Part shown: positions 24,471 to 37,204 of the stretch, one piece after another
Numbering within the stretch: the first letter of the stretch is position 1
Layout: every line of letters starts with the position of its first letter
Origin: Malus domestica
Taxonomy: Eukaryota > Streptophyta > Magnoliopsida > Rosales > Rosaceae
NCBI RefSeq assembly: GCF_042453785.1
Contig: NC_091665.1
Location: forward strand, 26,956,501 to 27,020,500
Direction: 5' to 3'
Length of the DNA: 64,000 nucleotides
Notes under the pieces: model-generated
Databases searched by the model: none
Told to the model about the DNA's origin: nothing
Seen by the model: the letters and a program-made list of their open reading frames with translations, nothing else
Program-made: the position numbers and the translations under genes

Positions 24471-25095
24471 AGATTAACAATTACCGTTTTGAATTTTACA
24501 TTTCGAAGCAGAGACATCAAGGTGTTATTTTCACAAACTAATCATGCGACTTCACATTATACAGAACAATTAAAAAGTTAGACGGCACACGTGATAAGTT
24601 TGAAACACTGCGATATTGGTGTCTCGTAATATATAATCACTCTTATAAAAGAGAATTGGTTTAAGCATATTCCTTTTCTCTTCTTGCACAACTCTTTTTA
24701 TTTTATTCAATCAAATGGCTAAAAATAAATACAAGTGTGCTTTCATAAAAATAAAAAATAAAAAAACCAATCAACAATATGATAAATAGTTCAACCACTT
24801 ATAAATGTATAAATATTCAAATATTTATACCTAAACGAAGCATTATTGAATTATGTATCAGTGTATAAATGCTCAAATATTTAGAGAAATATCTTTGTTA
24901 ATTAGAGGGTATGAAATGTCAATGGTAACTAACCAACCATATTACCAGTAACATCGAACGTAATGGGTAGTTCTTACAATATGATAACGCGTGTTGTACA
25001 TATGAACATATATAAATAGAATATTGGTAATACTATATAACGATGTTATAGTCACACCACGTAGACATGAAGAAAGTTATATGGTTATAACTTAT
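24471..25095. other. Spacer upstream of second CSLD gene
   Basis: AT-rich, no gene recognised. Similarity to the upstream region of CSLD copy 1 begins only at about 25.1 kb, so the distal promoters of the two copies differ. Confidence 0.55.
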
Positions 25096-25267
25096 AATAT
25101 AATACCTCAGCAGCTAGCTCCCTCCTTTACCCTCCACAAACACACTCCTCAAAACTCGTAACGCGATTCTCTTAAAACGGCATATCAGCAACGACCCGGT
25201 CTCTCTCTCTCTCTAAAACCATCTGTTCATTCTAACTAATTGGAGTAAAAAAACACCTCCCCATCTC

Positions 25268-25306
25268 ATGAGACATTCGATCACAGCCTTCTTCGTGTAC
25301 CAATAA
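25268..25306 (+). other. Upstream ORF 1, second CSLD leader (12 codons)
   Basis: Encodes MRHSITAFFVYQ. It is homologous to the ORF at 16457-16489 but two codons longer because the stop differs. It ends two bases before the next upstream ATG. Confidence 0.45.
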
Positions 25307-25308
25307 CA

Positions 25309-25395
25309 ATGTCTCCCACCATTTCATCCAGTTCTTTGGGCACACTTGTGCCTTTCCCAATTCACTGGAGGCATATTACATTAATATTTTCCTGA
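25309..25395 (+). other. Upstream ORF 2, second CSLD leader (28 codons)
   Basis: Same length and register as the ORF at 16500-16586, retaining SSSLGTL and PFPI. It ends 115 bp before the main start codon, the same spacing as in copy 1. Confidence 0.45.
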
Positions 25396-25510
25396 GAAAC
25401 CATTTCGTTTCGCTACATTGTATACGACGGCGATCGAAAACTCTAAAAGGGGTTCGAAGAATTTGGTAATCGAAAAGAAAAGGAAGTAGAGAGATTGGTA
25501 TAGCGAGACA

Positions 25511-28500
25511 ATGGCAACTTCCCAGAATAAAGAACCGTCGAAGAAGGCGATAAAAAGCCCTGGGGGTTCTGGTAGCTCTCAAGGCAAAACTAATTCGAGT
25601 GGCCAAACTGTTAAGTTTGCGCGAAGAACTTCAAGTGGACGGTATGTGAGTCTGTCGAGAGAAGACCTTGATATGTCCGGGGAATTATCCGGGGACTATA
25701 TGAACTACACAGTTCATATTCCACCCACCCCGGATAACCAGCCCATGGACACATCCGTGGCTGTCAAGGCAGAGGAGCAATATGTTTCGAATTCTTTATT
25801 TACCGGCGGGTTCAATAGCGTGACACGTGCACATCTCATGGACAAGGTGATTGATTCGGAGGTGACTCATCCTCAGATGGCTGGAGCCAAAGGCTCTGCA
25901 TGCATGATGCCTGCTTGTGATGGTAAGGTGATGAAGGATGAGAGAGGAGTTGATATAACCCCTTGTGATTGCAGGTATGAGCTACGATACTCGAATTAAT
26001 TACTAGTTTGATTACTATGCTTATAATATCTTGAGATCTTCGGGTACTAAGTGAAGCTCAGAAATCCAAAAAAAAAATATTTTCAACTAGTACTTTTGGA
26101 TAGGATTTCCGCATTCACTTTTTCTTCGAATTGTGTTTTGTAGGTTCAAAATCTGCAGAGATTGCTATTTGGATGCACAGAAGGACACTGGCCTTTGTCC
26201 AGGCTGCAAGGAGCAATACAGAGTAGGAGACGAATATGATGAGCCATCGGATTACAACAGTGGAACGCTGCAATTGCCTGGTCCTGACGGAAAAAGGGAT
26301 AACATGTCTGTGATGAAGAGGAACCAAACGGGAGAATTTGATCACAATAGGTGGTTGTTTGAGACCAAGGGGACTTATGGTGTTGGCAATGCTTTCAATC
26401 CCCAAGATGACGGGTATGGTGATGGCGGTGGTGATGGCTTCCCAGGGGGCTCGCTGGATGCAGATGACAAGCCCTGGAAGCCCCTCAGCAGGATATTGCC
26501 AATCCCTGCTGCCATTATCAGCCCCTACAGGTCAGCATAAAAATTCTTTCGCCCAGTACTTAGTTTGTAGATGTTGCATTTGTTCACGCAAACAAAACAT
26601 GTTATGCATAAATCGTACTTCCGCAATAGAACAAGCTTCGCAAAAGTTATAAAACAATAAGAACATTGTAAGATGAAGTGATAATGTTCATTTTGTATTA
26701 TTATGCACTATAATTAAGATGACTAACAATTAATATATATTTTATGCTGATCATCGTCTTGTAGGTTACTGATCTTCGTTAGATTAATCGTGCTATCATT
26801 CTTCCTGCATTGGAGAGTAGTCAATCCAAACAATGATGCAAGATGGCTGTGGCTCATGTCGATTATCTGCGAAATATGGTTCGCCTTCTCTTGGATTCTT
26901 GATCAGACTCCAAAGTTTTTCCCCATTAATCGTCAGACCGATCTTGAAGTCCTCCACGACAAGTTTGACATGCCATCACCATCCAATCCAACGGGCCGGT
27001 CTGACCTCCCTGGCATTGACTTCTATGTATCGACTGCTGATCCTGACAAAGAGCCACCTCTCACCACTGCCAATACCATCCTTTCAATCCTAGCCGTTGA
27101 TTACCCGGTTGAAAAGATAGCATGCTACATCTCTGATGATGGAGGTGCCCTCCTCACCTTCGAGGCAATGGCGGAGGCTGCTAGTTTCGCGGACTTGTGG
27201 GTCCCCTTCTGCCGGAAGCACGACATTGAGCCGAGGAATCCTGAGAGTTACTTCGCGTTGAAAGTTGACCCAACAAAGAACAAGAGTAGTCTGGACTTTG
27301 TGAAGGATAGGAGGAAGATCAAGAGGGAGTATGATGAGTTCAAGGTGAGGATCAACGGGCTTCCGGATTCGATCAGGAGGCGGTCTGATGCTTTCCATGC
27401 CAGGGAGGAAATGAAGCAGTTGAAGAATATGAGGGAGAATGGAACTGACCCTCTGGAGCAAGTCAAAGTCCCCAAGGCTACATGGATGGCTGATGGCACA
27501 CATTGGCCTGGTACTTGGGCTGTTCCTTCCCATGACCATGCCAAAGGTGACCATTCCGGAATTCTTCAGGTAACATTAGCTTCTCACGAATTCGAATAAA
27601 CTATTTGCATGGTTACCGATTGCCTCTCAAATTCTCTATCATATAGCGCACAAGCGCTAACCATTTAGTAAGTTAATACAACTCTAACCATCGTTTGGGT
27701 GCACTCCACTATTCGGCTTGAACAGTTGATTTTGTATTTCTTCGTTCGAGATCCACAAAATTAATTCCACCTAATCGAAAATTGTTTTAAAAGGGCTAAA
27801 CGATTTTCAACTAGAGTGAATTTTTTGTTAGGATAATCTCAATGATGACCTATGAACAGTTCATATCATGGGAATATTGTGGAATGGACTCAAACGAATA
27901 GTTAGCATTATATTAACTTACTGTCGCATTACTCAAAACTTTGATGCTGCATTGTGCATAGGTGATGTTGAAGCCTCCTAGTCCTGACTCACTATTGGGA
28001 AGTGCCGATGATGACAAGCTCATAGATTTCACAGATGTGGATATACGCCTCCCGATGTTTGTCTACATGTCGCGAGAAAAGCGGCCGGGCTATGATCACA
28101 ACAAGAAAGCTGGCGCCATGAATGCGCTGGTGAGAGCATCCGCCATCTTGTCGAACGGCCCTTTCATTCTCAACCTTGACTGTGATCACTACATCAACAA
28201 CTGCAAAGCTATCCGTGAAGGGATGTGCTTCATGATGGACAGAGGTGGTGAAAACATCTGCTACATTCAGTTTCCTCAGAGATTCGAAGGAATTGATCCC
28301 TCTGATCGCTATGCCAATCACAACACCGTGTTTTTCGACGGCAATATGCGTGCGCTTGATGGTTTGCAGGTACCTTAATCAATTCGAAACTAAGAAAATT
28401 TCTATGTTACAAACTCGTGTGACAGTTCGATTTGTGCGCATGTGATACAATTTGTAACTTGGAGATTAAGTTACACACATATTATGTACTTACAATCAGT

Positions 28501-29953
28501 ATGCATGAATCATTGGTTTGCAGGGTCCGATGTATGTGGGAACCGGGACCATGTTCCGGCGTTTTGCCTTGTACGGTTTTGATCCACCAAATCCTGACAA
28601 GCTGCCGGTGAAGAAGGATACTGAGACACCAGGAGAGCCTTTGACACAGTCGACTACAGAACCTTTGACAGCCTGTGACTTTGACCCGGATCTTGACACC
28701 AATCTACTTCCCAAGCGTTTTGGAAATTCGACAATGCTGGCGGAATCCATACCAGTTGCTGAGTACCAAGGCCGACCCCTAGCTGATCATCCTGCAGTGA
28801 AATTTGGACGGCCTCCGGGCGTTCTCAGAGCTCCTCGTGATCCGCTCGATGCCACAAGTGTTGCTGAAGCCGTGTCTTCCATTTCTTGCTGGTATGTATA
28901 TAACTAACTGACAACATGATGTGATCACTCAATAATTTAATCTTACTAGCAATGTATTTTTGCATCAAATTAACATTCCGTGACAGGTACGAGGACAAGA
29001 CCGAATGGGGAGACCGTGTGGGGTGGATTTACGGGTCGGTGACAGAAGACGTGGTGACAGGGTACAGAATGCACAACCGAGGATGGCGCTCAGTGTACTG
29101 CGTTACCAAGCGTGATGCATTTCGAGGTTCAGCTCCCATTAATCTCACTGATCGACTCCACCAAGTGCTCCGTTGGGCAACAGGTTCTGTCGAAATTTTC
29201 TTCTCTCGGAACAATGCCTTCCTCGCTTCAATGCGCCTCAAATTACTACAGCGCCTTTCCTACGTCAATGTCGGTGTCTACCCTTTCACCTCGATATTTC
29301 TCATCGTGTACTGCTTCCTCCCAGCGCTCTCGCTCTTCACTGGACAGTTCATCGTGGCGAATCTCAACGTCACGTTTTTGATCTACTTGCTAACCATAAC
29401 CATATGCCTCATTGCTCTGGCCCTCCTGGAGGTGAGGTGGTCGGGGGTCGCGTTGGAAGACTGGTGGCGAAACGAGCAGTTTTGGCTCATCTCCGGAACC
29501 AGCGCTCACTTGGCTGCTGTGGTGCAAGGGCTTCTAAAAGTGATGGCAGGGATTGAAATTTCCTTTACCTTGACAGCCAAGTCAGCTGGAGACGACAATG
29601 ATGATATATATGCTGACCTCTACCTTGTGAAGTGGACTTCCCTCATGATCCCTCCAATTGTGATTGGAATGGTGAACATAATAGCCATTATCGTCGCATT
29701 TTCAAGGGAGGTTTATGCTCCGAATCCTCAGTGGGCGAGGTTTATCGGCGGTGCCTTCTTCAGCTTTTGGGTTTTGGCTCACTTGTATCCTTTTGCCAAG
29801 GGTTTGATGGGAAGAAGAAGGAAGACGCCTACCATTGTGTTTGTTTGGTCAGGTCTCATTGCCATTACACTTTCCTTGCTCTGGGTCGCCATTAACCCTC
29901 CAGCTCCTGGTGCTGTCGCTGGCGCTGCAGGAGGCGGGTTCCAATTTCCGTGA
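25511..29953 (+). CDS. CSLD4: Cellulose synthase-like protein D, CSLD1/CSLD4 type (copy 2)
   Basis: Tandem sister of the gene at 16702. Exons: 25511-25974, 26144-26530, 26765-27569, 27962-28369, 28524-28891, 28987-29953. The first five exons have the same lengths as in copy 1 and the last is 3 bp longer, giving 1132 residues. Same domain order: [17 protein letters not shown]-like zinc finger (about 130-185), two N-side membrane helices, family-2 glycosyltransferase domain with SDDGG (D408/D409), DCD (625-627), TED (832), QVLRW (870-874), then about six C-terminal helices and GFQFP. It keeps SDDGGALL where copy 1 has SDDGAALL; both forms occur in the cellulose synthase superfamily. Intron 1 is about 140 bp shorter than in copy 1. 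Both copies look functional. Predicted role is glucan synthesis in tip growth, inferred from the family. Confidence 0.93.
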
Positions 29954-30768
29954 GCTGGTCTGGTTACTGAGTACATTTTAACGACTTTGATTTTCAAATC
30001 TTTGATATGAAAGTAAAATGAAAAGAAAAGAACACTTGAACTACGTAGCCTATCGGATTGGATTAGAGAGTTTTAGGGTCAAGAAACTGTAGAAATATAA
30101 ACTAGAAGGATTCACAGGTACCTTTCGATTTCGTCCTCCGCCGTTTGAGGGAGAATGTTGTTTTGTTCTATGATTGTACTGGGCGGAGTTTGTATATCTT
30201 TTACTGGAGTTATGCTGAAATGTCTGTAAACTGACCGTATTTTTTCCTCTTGTAAACATTCACCGTGTGTCTGATATAATCAACCCGCGTCGTTCTGGTG
30301 TACAGGGCATGTAATGTACGGATTCAGAGGATATACGTAAGCAAAAGAGTAAAACTTTCATGTCACGAGTGCATCCATCTGTCGTTCATATCTCACTCGT
30401 CATTTGACTTAGCAGGCAACGAGTGAGAAATGCTAATCGAACATCGTTTCATTCCTTTATGTATAAAATCGGAAGGAGAATTCACTTCTAAGCTCTTATG
30501 TTTAAAACAGAAAGCGGGAAGCCGTAAAGTCGAGGATCAAATCTTTATAACAGGAGACCCAAAATGTTTGCATTACACGAGTCTCATCATTTTAACTATA
30601 ACTGCTGACAACAATAATTATTGGTTGGTCGATCAGAGATCCGTCCAACTGCATAGGCTGGAGCTACAAGTGTAAGTATGAACAAACCAAAACTATCAGT
30701 ATTCTATCTTCTCAAGACTAACCGTTGTTCACTGTACGTCTGGGACACATGATATTCGTCGCTACAGT
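29954..30768. other. Convergent spacer between CSLD copy 2 and ARID gene
   Basis: Holds the CSLD 3' flank (similar to that of copy 1 as far as about 30.16 kb) and the downstream region of the minus-strand ARID gene. Short ORFs here lack domains. Confidence 0.6.
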
Positions 30769-33700
30769 TTAGAAATCTGACTGTTCAAATGGAACGCGCA
30801 CAAACAACTGCCCGTTCAAGGTCACGACAGCAGATGTCTGATGTGGATCAATTCTCGACGGTAGGCTGACAACCTATAAAGAAAACCACTTTAATAATCC
30901 TGCAGCTATACTTTGATAGTGTCACACTACATAACAAAAGTTTGATTTGAACATGAAGGTGTGAGAATTTAACACAACCAGAAATCAGCCTGATGCTTAC
31001 ACTTAGGTATGAGACACAAAGAACCTCTAGGGAACGCTCCCGAAGCAAAAAGAAAAACAAAACTACTTTTTAAGGATTCTTTTTCCCTCCATATCTAATA
31101 ACTATCGTCACTAACCCTAAACGTATTGTAGCTCCATCAACTGAACAGAAACAAATTGATACAACTGCAAGGGTAATCTATGCAAGAGTTCAGATAGGTT
31201 ATCTATATGTCATTAATAATTAACATGAACTGTGTTAAGGTCCATTAAATATGACAGTACCACCGACTAAGTGGCTTAAACATGCTGCAAAAATTGCAAA
31301 GAACCACAGATGTAGGTAATATAGGGCTCGTTTGGTAACTAGGATTAGATTGGAGCGGATAAATCATAAAATTCAATGAATGTTGAGGGTCGAGGTGAAT
31401 GATTTTCACTTGGAGGGGATTAAAATGGGATTAGGCATGAAGGAAATTCCCCCCTTCAAATTGGAAGGGATAAGTTTCCTTAATAAGCAATCCCCTTCTA
31501 ATCCCCTCCAAATGAAAAATCATTAACCTCTTAACTTTAACATATCTTGAATTTTATGATTTATCCACTCCAGTCCTAGTTACGAAACGATCTCATAATT
31601 ATAAAGTTATGCCAACCTTCTTAAAGGGTGTGACACCCCAAGGATTATCCAGTTGTGTTGGTTGACCAGATATAATCAAGCGTCCGGCTGGATCAGATTG
31701 CACATGCACCTGAATCATAATCATTGTTAATGACAAAAACACACAGAGAATATAACTAGCAGAATCAGTATATAATTTCTTGGAAACCGTAAAAGCAGCA
31801 TGCCTATTTGAAACCCATGGAAAAGAGCTACCGACCTTAGCTATGAAACCAAAATGACAAACTTATAAACAACAATGATAACATAATTAGTTCATGGACT
31901 AACCTCCTCGCGCAGAAGCCCTGGAACTAAGGCATATACCTCAAAGCAGTCATTCTGTATACGGTCAAGTTTCAGTTCTAATTAGATTAATAAGTAGAAA
32001 TATGTTAAGTCCGAACAGTGAGATGAGAGGAACATACAAATTTTTTCACATTAATCTTTACCCAATCTGCTGGGGGTCCAATATCAAATACCATTGTATC
32101 CATTCTGTAAACAAGGTGAAAACAAAAATGTTGAGCTGGAATAATATCAAAGGTACTCTTTATTATCACGGATTCACAGGAAAATCACTAGGGGACCAAG
32201 AGAAAGTAGTAACCGTGGTTTTGTAGCTTTCATGTCAGCAACTTGGATACCAGAATCCATATGAGATGGCTTTTTCCGCTTTAGTAAACCTGAGTTAACT
32301 AAACATTTTTAAGATAGAGAAGATCACTATGGCAGCAAAAATGTCAAAAATTTAAGCTCATCAGTCATCATACCAGAATTTTTTAGTTGCTTGTCACTTT
32401 TGGGCATGGTACTCAGGTGCTTATCCTAACACATGAACAAAAGAAATATCATCAGGGCGGGAAAATGGCCAAAGAAACAGAGAATAAAAACAAATAAACA
32501 TAAAGAGGTTAAAATTTCTCCAGACCTTATTAATTGCATCTCCAACCTCACCATTATTACCATGATGGCGGTGAGAGTGCCAACCCTGCATGGCACGAGC
32601 TGCAGCATCCCTTAGCGCCCTGCCTGAACCTAAAGTCTGGCCGCCATCAGCCTGCATTCAAACCCAAGAAGATGACTTAACCAAGAAACAAAAGAACAAA
32701 AGAGAAAAAGAACCAAAATTCTGTGTCTGTGCAGGTCCAGTGCCAGAAACTAATATTACTCATGCAACATTGAGCATCATTTCCAATTCCTTATACAGAA
32801 CCGCAGCTAGCAGCATATATGATCGGTTAAGTCTAATTACCCGATTCTCAACTCTAGTAGGCTCTGCAGGAAGAGGAAGTTCACCACCATTCAGTCTATC
32901 CCTTTCAAATTCAAGTAATGCCTGTAGAAAATAATAATTAGGGACTCCAAAACCCGCAGGTAAACAGACCAAACACAAAGACGACAATAAAAAGTAAAAA
33001 CTCAAAAATTATATGTAGAGAATAACCTTCTCATAAAAATTTCGAAAAGTCCAAGAGACGGTAGTACAGGTTCTGTGCACCATGAAAAAAACAGCCATTG
33101 GAATGTAAGTTTATAAAAGAATAATAAACTCAAAACAAATGGAATTTCTGTTTGGTGAGTGGGTGGTGTGTTTTGTAATTATATACATAATAACTTTGGA
33201 TAACCACCACAAAATAAGTTGCCTTCCTCTTTTATTTTATTTTCTGGGCCTGGTAAATCATTCAGATAGCTTAAAGAGAGATATCAAGTAAAGAAAAACA
33301 GTATTGCTTACTTTGGGGGATTGAATGATTCTCCAACCTGCCGCCACAACTTGCACGTAGTAACCTACACGTTCCCACAGAAACACTAAGCGGAGTAAAC
33401 CAATAGAACAATATAGTAAAACCAGTCTACCAAAAGATAATCATTATGCAAGTGCATCAGCCAGCTTGCTTTCTCTCTCTTTCTTTCTCTTCTTCCTTTT
33501 TGATAAGTTTTCATATTTGCATAGAGAAACAAATAATGCAGTTGTTTGCTTTAGGTAACTAAGTGTATACACATACAAGAGAGGTCGGGTGAAGTAGGTG
33601 TGCCACCAAACTTGTGAATATAGTACCCTTGGCATAGGAATTTGTAATAATCCTTATATATGTGGAGTTGTGTTTTATGCTATTTAACCAATATGGGAAT

Positions 33701-35817
33701 TCAGGGATTCTTTCTCAGCTGTGCATAATACTACCTAATCTACAAATCCTTATTCAAAACTATTCAGGATTCAGAGATAAAAAATCCCACACAAACCTTG
33801 TCGTAGCCACCAAGTTTGATCACAGCTCTCCATAACCTGATTTTAAGAAGAAACAACAAAGTGAACATCGAGCCAAAATGTTTTCTAACTAATTAATTTA
33901 CGCAAATTCAACAGAGATATAATCACCAAGAATTTACTTGAGCAAATTTAATTCCTCTTTGTAGAACTTTGGGGCTTTGAATTCCAAGTTCTTCTCTTTA
34001 TATAAATTTATCACCTCCTTCGTGAATGACGCTTGCTCCTCCTCAGTCCCTGACTCACCACCCTCATCAGCACCTGGATCCAAGAGAAAGGTTTTCTTTG
34101 GTTCTAAGCTCTTCATCCCAACCTTACGCCCAACATAAAATATGGGTTTCTGCAGTTGCTCGTTTATGTCAGTATGAAAAGAAAACTTTGTTTTGTTGCT
34201 CACCCCACCATTCAGTCGCTCAACTTTATCACCATCGTCATCAGATTCAGTCTCCATTTCGACTTGATTATCACAAGGCATATCAGGCTCCACCTTACTA
34301 ACAACATTATCAGTTTCAGCACTGTTATGGGGTTCGCTGGAGGGGTTGGCCTTGATGTTCAACCCACCTATCAGTTTCTTCATACCAACCCCACTATCAT
34401 GAGACATTTTATCAGTTTCCGCCTTACAAATAGCATTATCAGCTTCAGCACTGATGTGCAGTTCACTGGAGGGATTGACTTCGCTGCTCACCTTATCGGT
34501 CAGTTTCTCCATTGCAAACTCACTGTCAGAAGGCATATCAGGCTCCACCTTACGAGCTGCAATATCAGCTTCAGCTCTAATATTTGGTTCGCCAGAGGGG
34601 TTGGCCTCACTGCTCACCTCATCTATCAGTTTCTCCGTTGTAACCCCATTATCACGAGAAATATCGAGTTCCACCCTTCCAACAACATTACCAGTTTCAG
34701 CACTACTATCTGGTTCATTGGATGATTTGGCTTTGTTGCTTGCCCGTTCTATCAGTTTTTCTGTTGCAACTTCACTATCACAAGGCATACCAGGCTCCAC
34801 CTTATGAGCAGCATTATCATCTTCAGCAATGATATTGGGGACCTCACTGGTCGCCCCATCTTTCAGTTTCTCTGGTTCAACCTCACTATCATGTGTATCA
34901 AGCTCCGCCTTACAAATAACATTATCAGTTTCAGCAGTCCTATCTGGCTCATCGGAGGATTTGCCCTTGTTGCTCTCCCCATCTATCAGATTTTCTGTTG
35001 CAACTTCACTATCACAAGGCATACCAGGCTCCACTGTAGAAACAATATTATCAATTTCATCACTGATACGTGTTTCGCTGAAGGGGTTGGCCTCACTGGT
35101 CGCCCCATCTGTAAGTTTCTCCATTGCAACCTCACTATCATGAGGCATATCAAGCTCCATCTCACAAGCAACATCATCAGTTTTATAACTTATATCTGCT
35201 TCATTGGAAGGGTTGGCCTCACTGCTTACCCCATCTTTCAGAGCTTTTTCTTCCTCAACACCATCACCTTCCTTTTCGATCTCTATGGGGTCCTCAGTGT
35301 GAGGCGACCCACCGTCACCAACAAGACTATCAGTCTTGTCACTGGCACCCAATTCAATAGACGGGTTAACTTTGCTGCCCAAATCATCCTTCAGTGCCTC
35401 CCCTTTCACACCACCACTCTCCTCACTCACAATCTTCACAGAAACCTCACTCTCACTATGCACACCAGAATCCACATTACTCGCAACCTTATCAGTTTCA
35501 TTACCGGAATCCAGTTCATTGCACGGTTTGTCAGCAATGTTAGCATCTTCAGGAGTCTCAGGGATAGAGGGAACCGAATCAACTGCACCCGAAATGTCAT
35601 CACCAGGCAATTCAACACCATTTTCATCAACGCTCTTCAGGGTCTCTATTTCTACACCATCAAAGGTCTTGGGGTTTGGTTCTTCTCCCCCTTCCACATG
35701 TGCAGGAACATGGGTACCTGCCCCCCTTTTGTTTTCTCCATCCTCCACCATTTTTCCCTCCTCTTTCTCTACATCCTCCATTTTTTTCCCTATATTTTTC
35801 TTTCCTTCTTCAAACAT
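30769..35817 (-). CDS. ARID/BRIGHT domain plus alpha-crystallin-like domain protein
   Basis: Nuclear DNA-binding protein of the plant ARID plus HSP20-like group (Arabidopsis ARID2/3/4 type, reported as subunits of the PEAT chromatin complex). Twelve coding exons, high to low: 35817-33938, 33836-33797, 33364-33312, 33072-33027, 32921-32841, 32651-32526, 32426-32374, 32289-32214, 32104-32038, 31954-31914, 31709-31617, 30873-30769. They join in frame to 886 residues. An in-frame TGA directly precedes the ATG. Residues 1-590 are acidic and low-complexity, with eight ~42-residue repeats. The ARID spans about 590-690 (LWRAVIKLGGYDKV, CKLWRQVGESF, CTTVSWTFRNFYEKALLEFE). The last ~100 residues form an alpha-crystallin-like fold (CFEVYALVPGLLREEV, GRLIISGQP). 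The intron donor at 32213 (GTTACT) is weak. Which ARID paralogue it is was not settled. Confidence 0.88.
31324..31594. mobile_element. MITE in ARID intron (PIF/Harbinger-like)
   Basis: 271 bp with terminal inverted repeats of about 58 bp: left GGGCTCGTTTGGTAACTAGG, right (reverse complement) GAGATCGTTTCGTAACTAGG, both continuing into GGATAAATCATAAAATTCAA. A 3-bp duplication ATA lies at 31321-31323 and 31595-31597. Length, ends and 3-bp duplication fit Tourist-like MITEs, though TTA/TAA is the usual target. It lies 22 bp from the donor site of the exon at 31617-31709. Confidence 0.8.
34260..35230 (-). repeat. In-frame 126-bp coding minisatellite in ARID gene
   Basis: A marker (ACATTATC or GCATTATC-like on the plus strand) recurs at 34304, 34433, 34559, 34685, 34811, 34919, 35045 and 35171: spacings 129, 126, 126, 126, 108, 126 and 126 bp, all multiples of three. 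It encodes about eight acidic ~42-residue repeats with a recurring pattern such as VEPGMPCDSEVATEKL followed by an SSEANPS-like part and an AETDN-like part. Expansion by unequal exchange that preserved the frame. Confidence 0.92.
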
Positions 35818-36479
35818 TCAAACAAAAACACACAAAATAAAATAAAAATCCAAACTTTAAACAAAATCCAACCTAATAAATACTCGGAAACAAAAGGAAA
35901 GCACGGATTTTGAAGAAAATGAAAACAAATAGAAAGTGGGAATGTTATGAAAAACAACAAAAACGAGTATCATATGTAATGGTTTAACCTCTGCTTGTAT
36001 TATAACGAGGAGGGAGAAAAACAACAACTTGAAACGACGTGGAGAGAGGCTTACCCAGTTGCCGTTTTTTGGTGACAGGGATGGTGAAGTGGAGGTGGGT
36101 GCCGGAGTTGTGCCTTTTCTTCCTCTGGTGGTCTGCTGGTGATGGTTGATCTGACACTCTGGGCTGCCGGTTGCTTCTGCTGCTCTCTTTGCAAATGGTT
36201 TTTCCAATTTTAGGACTTCTTATCATTTTTTGACCAAAAACAAAAAGACTTGTTATTGTCCTCTCTTTTTTATCTTCTCACGTGTCAAGATGAGTAATTC
36301 TTTGCCTACCATTGATTGATTCTAGGCACCCTGTTTATTTCTCGTCACGTGCTTTAAAAATTTTTATTTTAAAAATGGAGTAACGTAGTTCTTTTTTTTT
36401 TTTTACTGTTTTTTAATTTTTTTTTTTTTAGTACATCGATCTTTTTACATTAAAAATATGGAAAGTTCAACTAAGCCAC
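35818..36479. other. Upstream region of ARID gene
   Basis: Expected to hold the 5' UTR and promoter of the minus-strand ARID gene. A purine/pyrimidine-mixed segment with ORFs at 35.85-36.23 kb might be a transcribed leader exon (a GTAAGCC donor-like sequence occurs on the minus strand near 36.05 kb), but I cannot show it. T/A runs follow. Confidence 0.4.
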
Positions 36480-36600
36480 ACAATGGACAGCCTAATTTGG
36501 TATTGGATTCGATATCCACAAGATTTGAATATAAGACATCTCACTTATAAGTGAAAAAAAATATCATCAGACCGTAGTACTGAGTAGTATTTATTTGTTT
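36480..36600 (-). repeat. SINE-like repeat fragment (family S, copy 1)
   Basis: Contains CATCTCACTTATAAGTGA and ATCAGACCGTAGTACTGAGT, matching diverged copies at about 38.58-38.72 kb and 48.0-48.05 kb. The 38.6-kb copy carries a minus-strand pol III B-box-like GGTTCGATTCTC, hence the SINE-like label. Boundaries are uncertain. Confidence 0.45.
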
Positions 36601-37204
36601 TTACTTAATTTTACTTCTTGATATGGTGTCAATGGTGTGGGGTGGGTACTTACGTTAGCTGATGGTGTGTTGGTTGAATTTCTTTTGGCATACAAGAGTC
36701 TTAACTCTTCAGTTTGATAAGATTTTGTTAATAACTTCTATGGGAGATTCTATCATGTGATTGGGATATTGGAGATTTTATCATGTGATTGGAATGTTAT
36801 ATAATTGTTTTTTTTTATACAGACTCTTTTAAGAGAAATGATCTCTATTTTTTTTAAATGAGGATTACTTATGAGACCCAATCCATATTGAATTTCAACG
36901 ATCCAAATCATTCATTTTGTAAATCTCGATTTATAGATCATCCTTGCACATATTCAATTCAATTTGAAACTAGTTGTTTATTTAATTGTCACGATAAAAT
37001 TTCAATGTTTCTTATAAAATAGTTTTCATCAATAAAGTGGACAATTCAGATTTGGCTAAAATTTTATAAGGTTGATCTATGAGGTGCAACTTAAAAATTC
37101 GATAGTTCAAATCGTTGAAGTTCGATATGATGTGAGCCCCACAACTAATCCCTATTTAAAAAAAAAGGGAATTCTTTCCCTTAAAGGTTATGTTTTTTTT
37201 ATAA
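36601..37204. other. Spacer, no gene seen
   Basis: AT-rich, with one short direct repeat (TCATGTGATTGG near 36.75-36.79 kb). Nothing coding recognised. Confidence 0.5.

Noticed and set aside
34156-35913. Long plus-strand ORFs opposite the ARID repeat exon
   Set aside because: The repeat has a period divisible by three, so several frames stay open by chance; the minus-strand frame joins to eleven further exons and a known domain.
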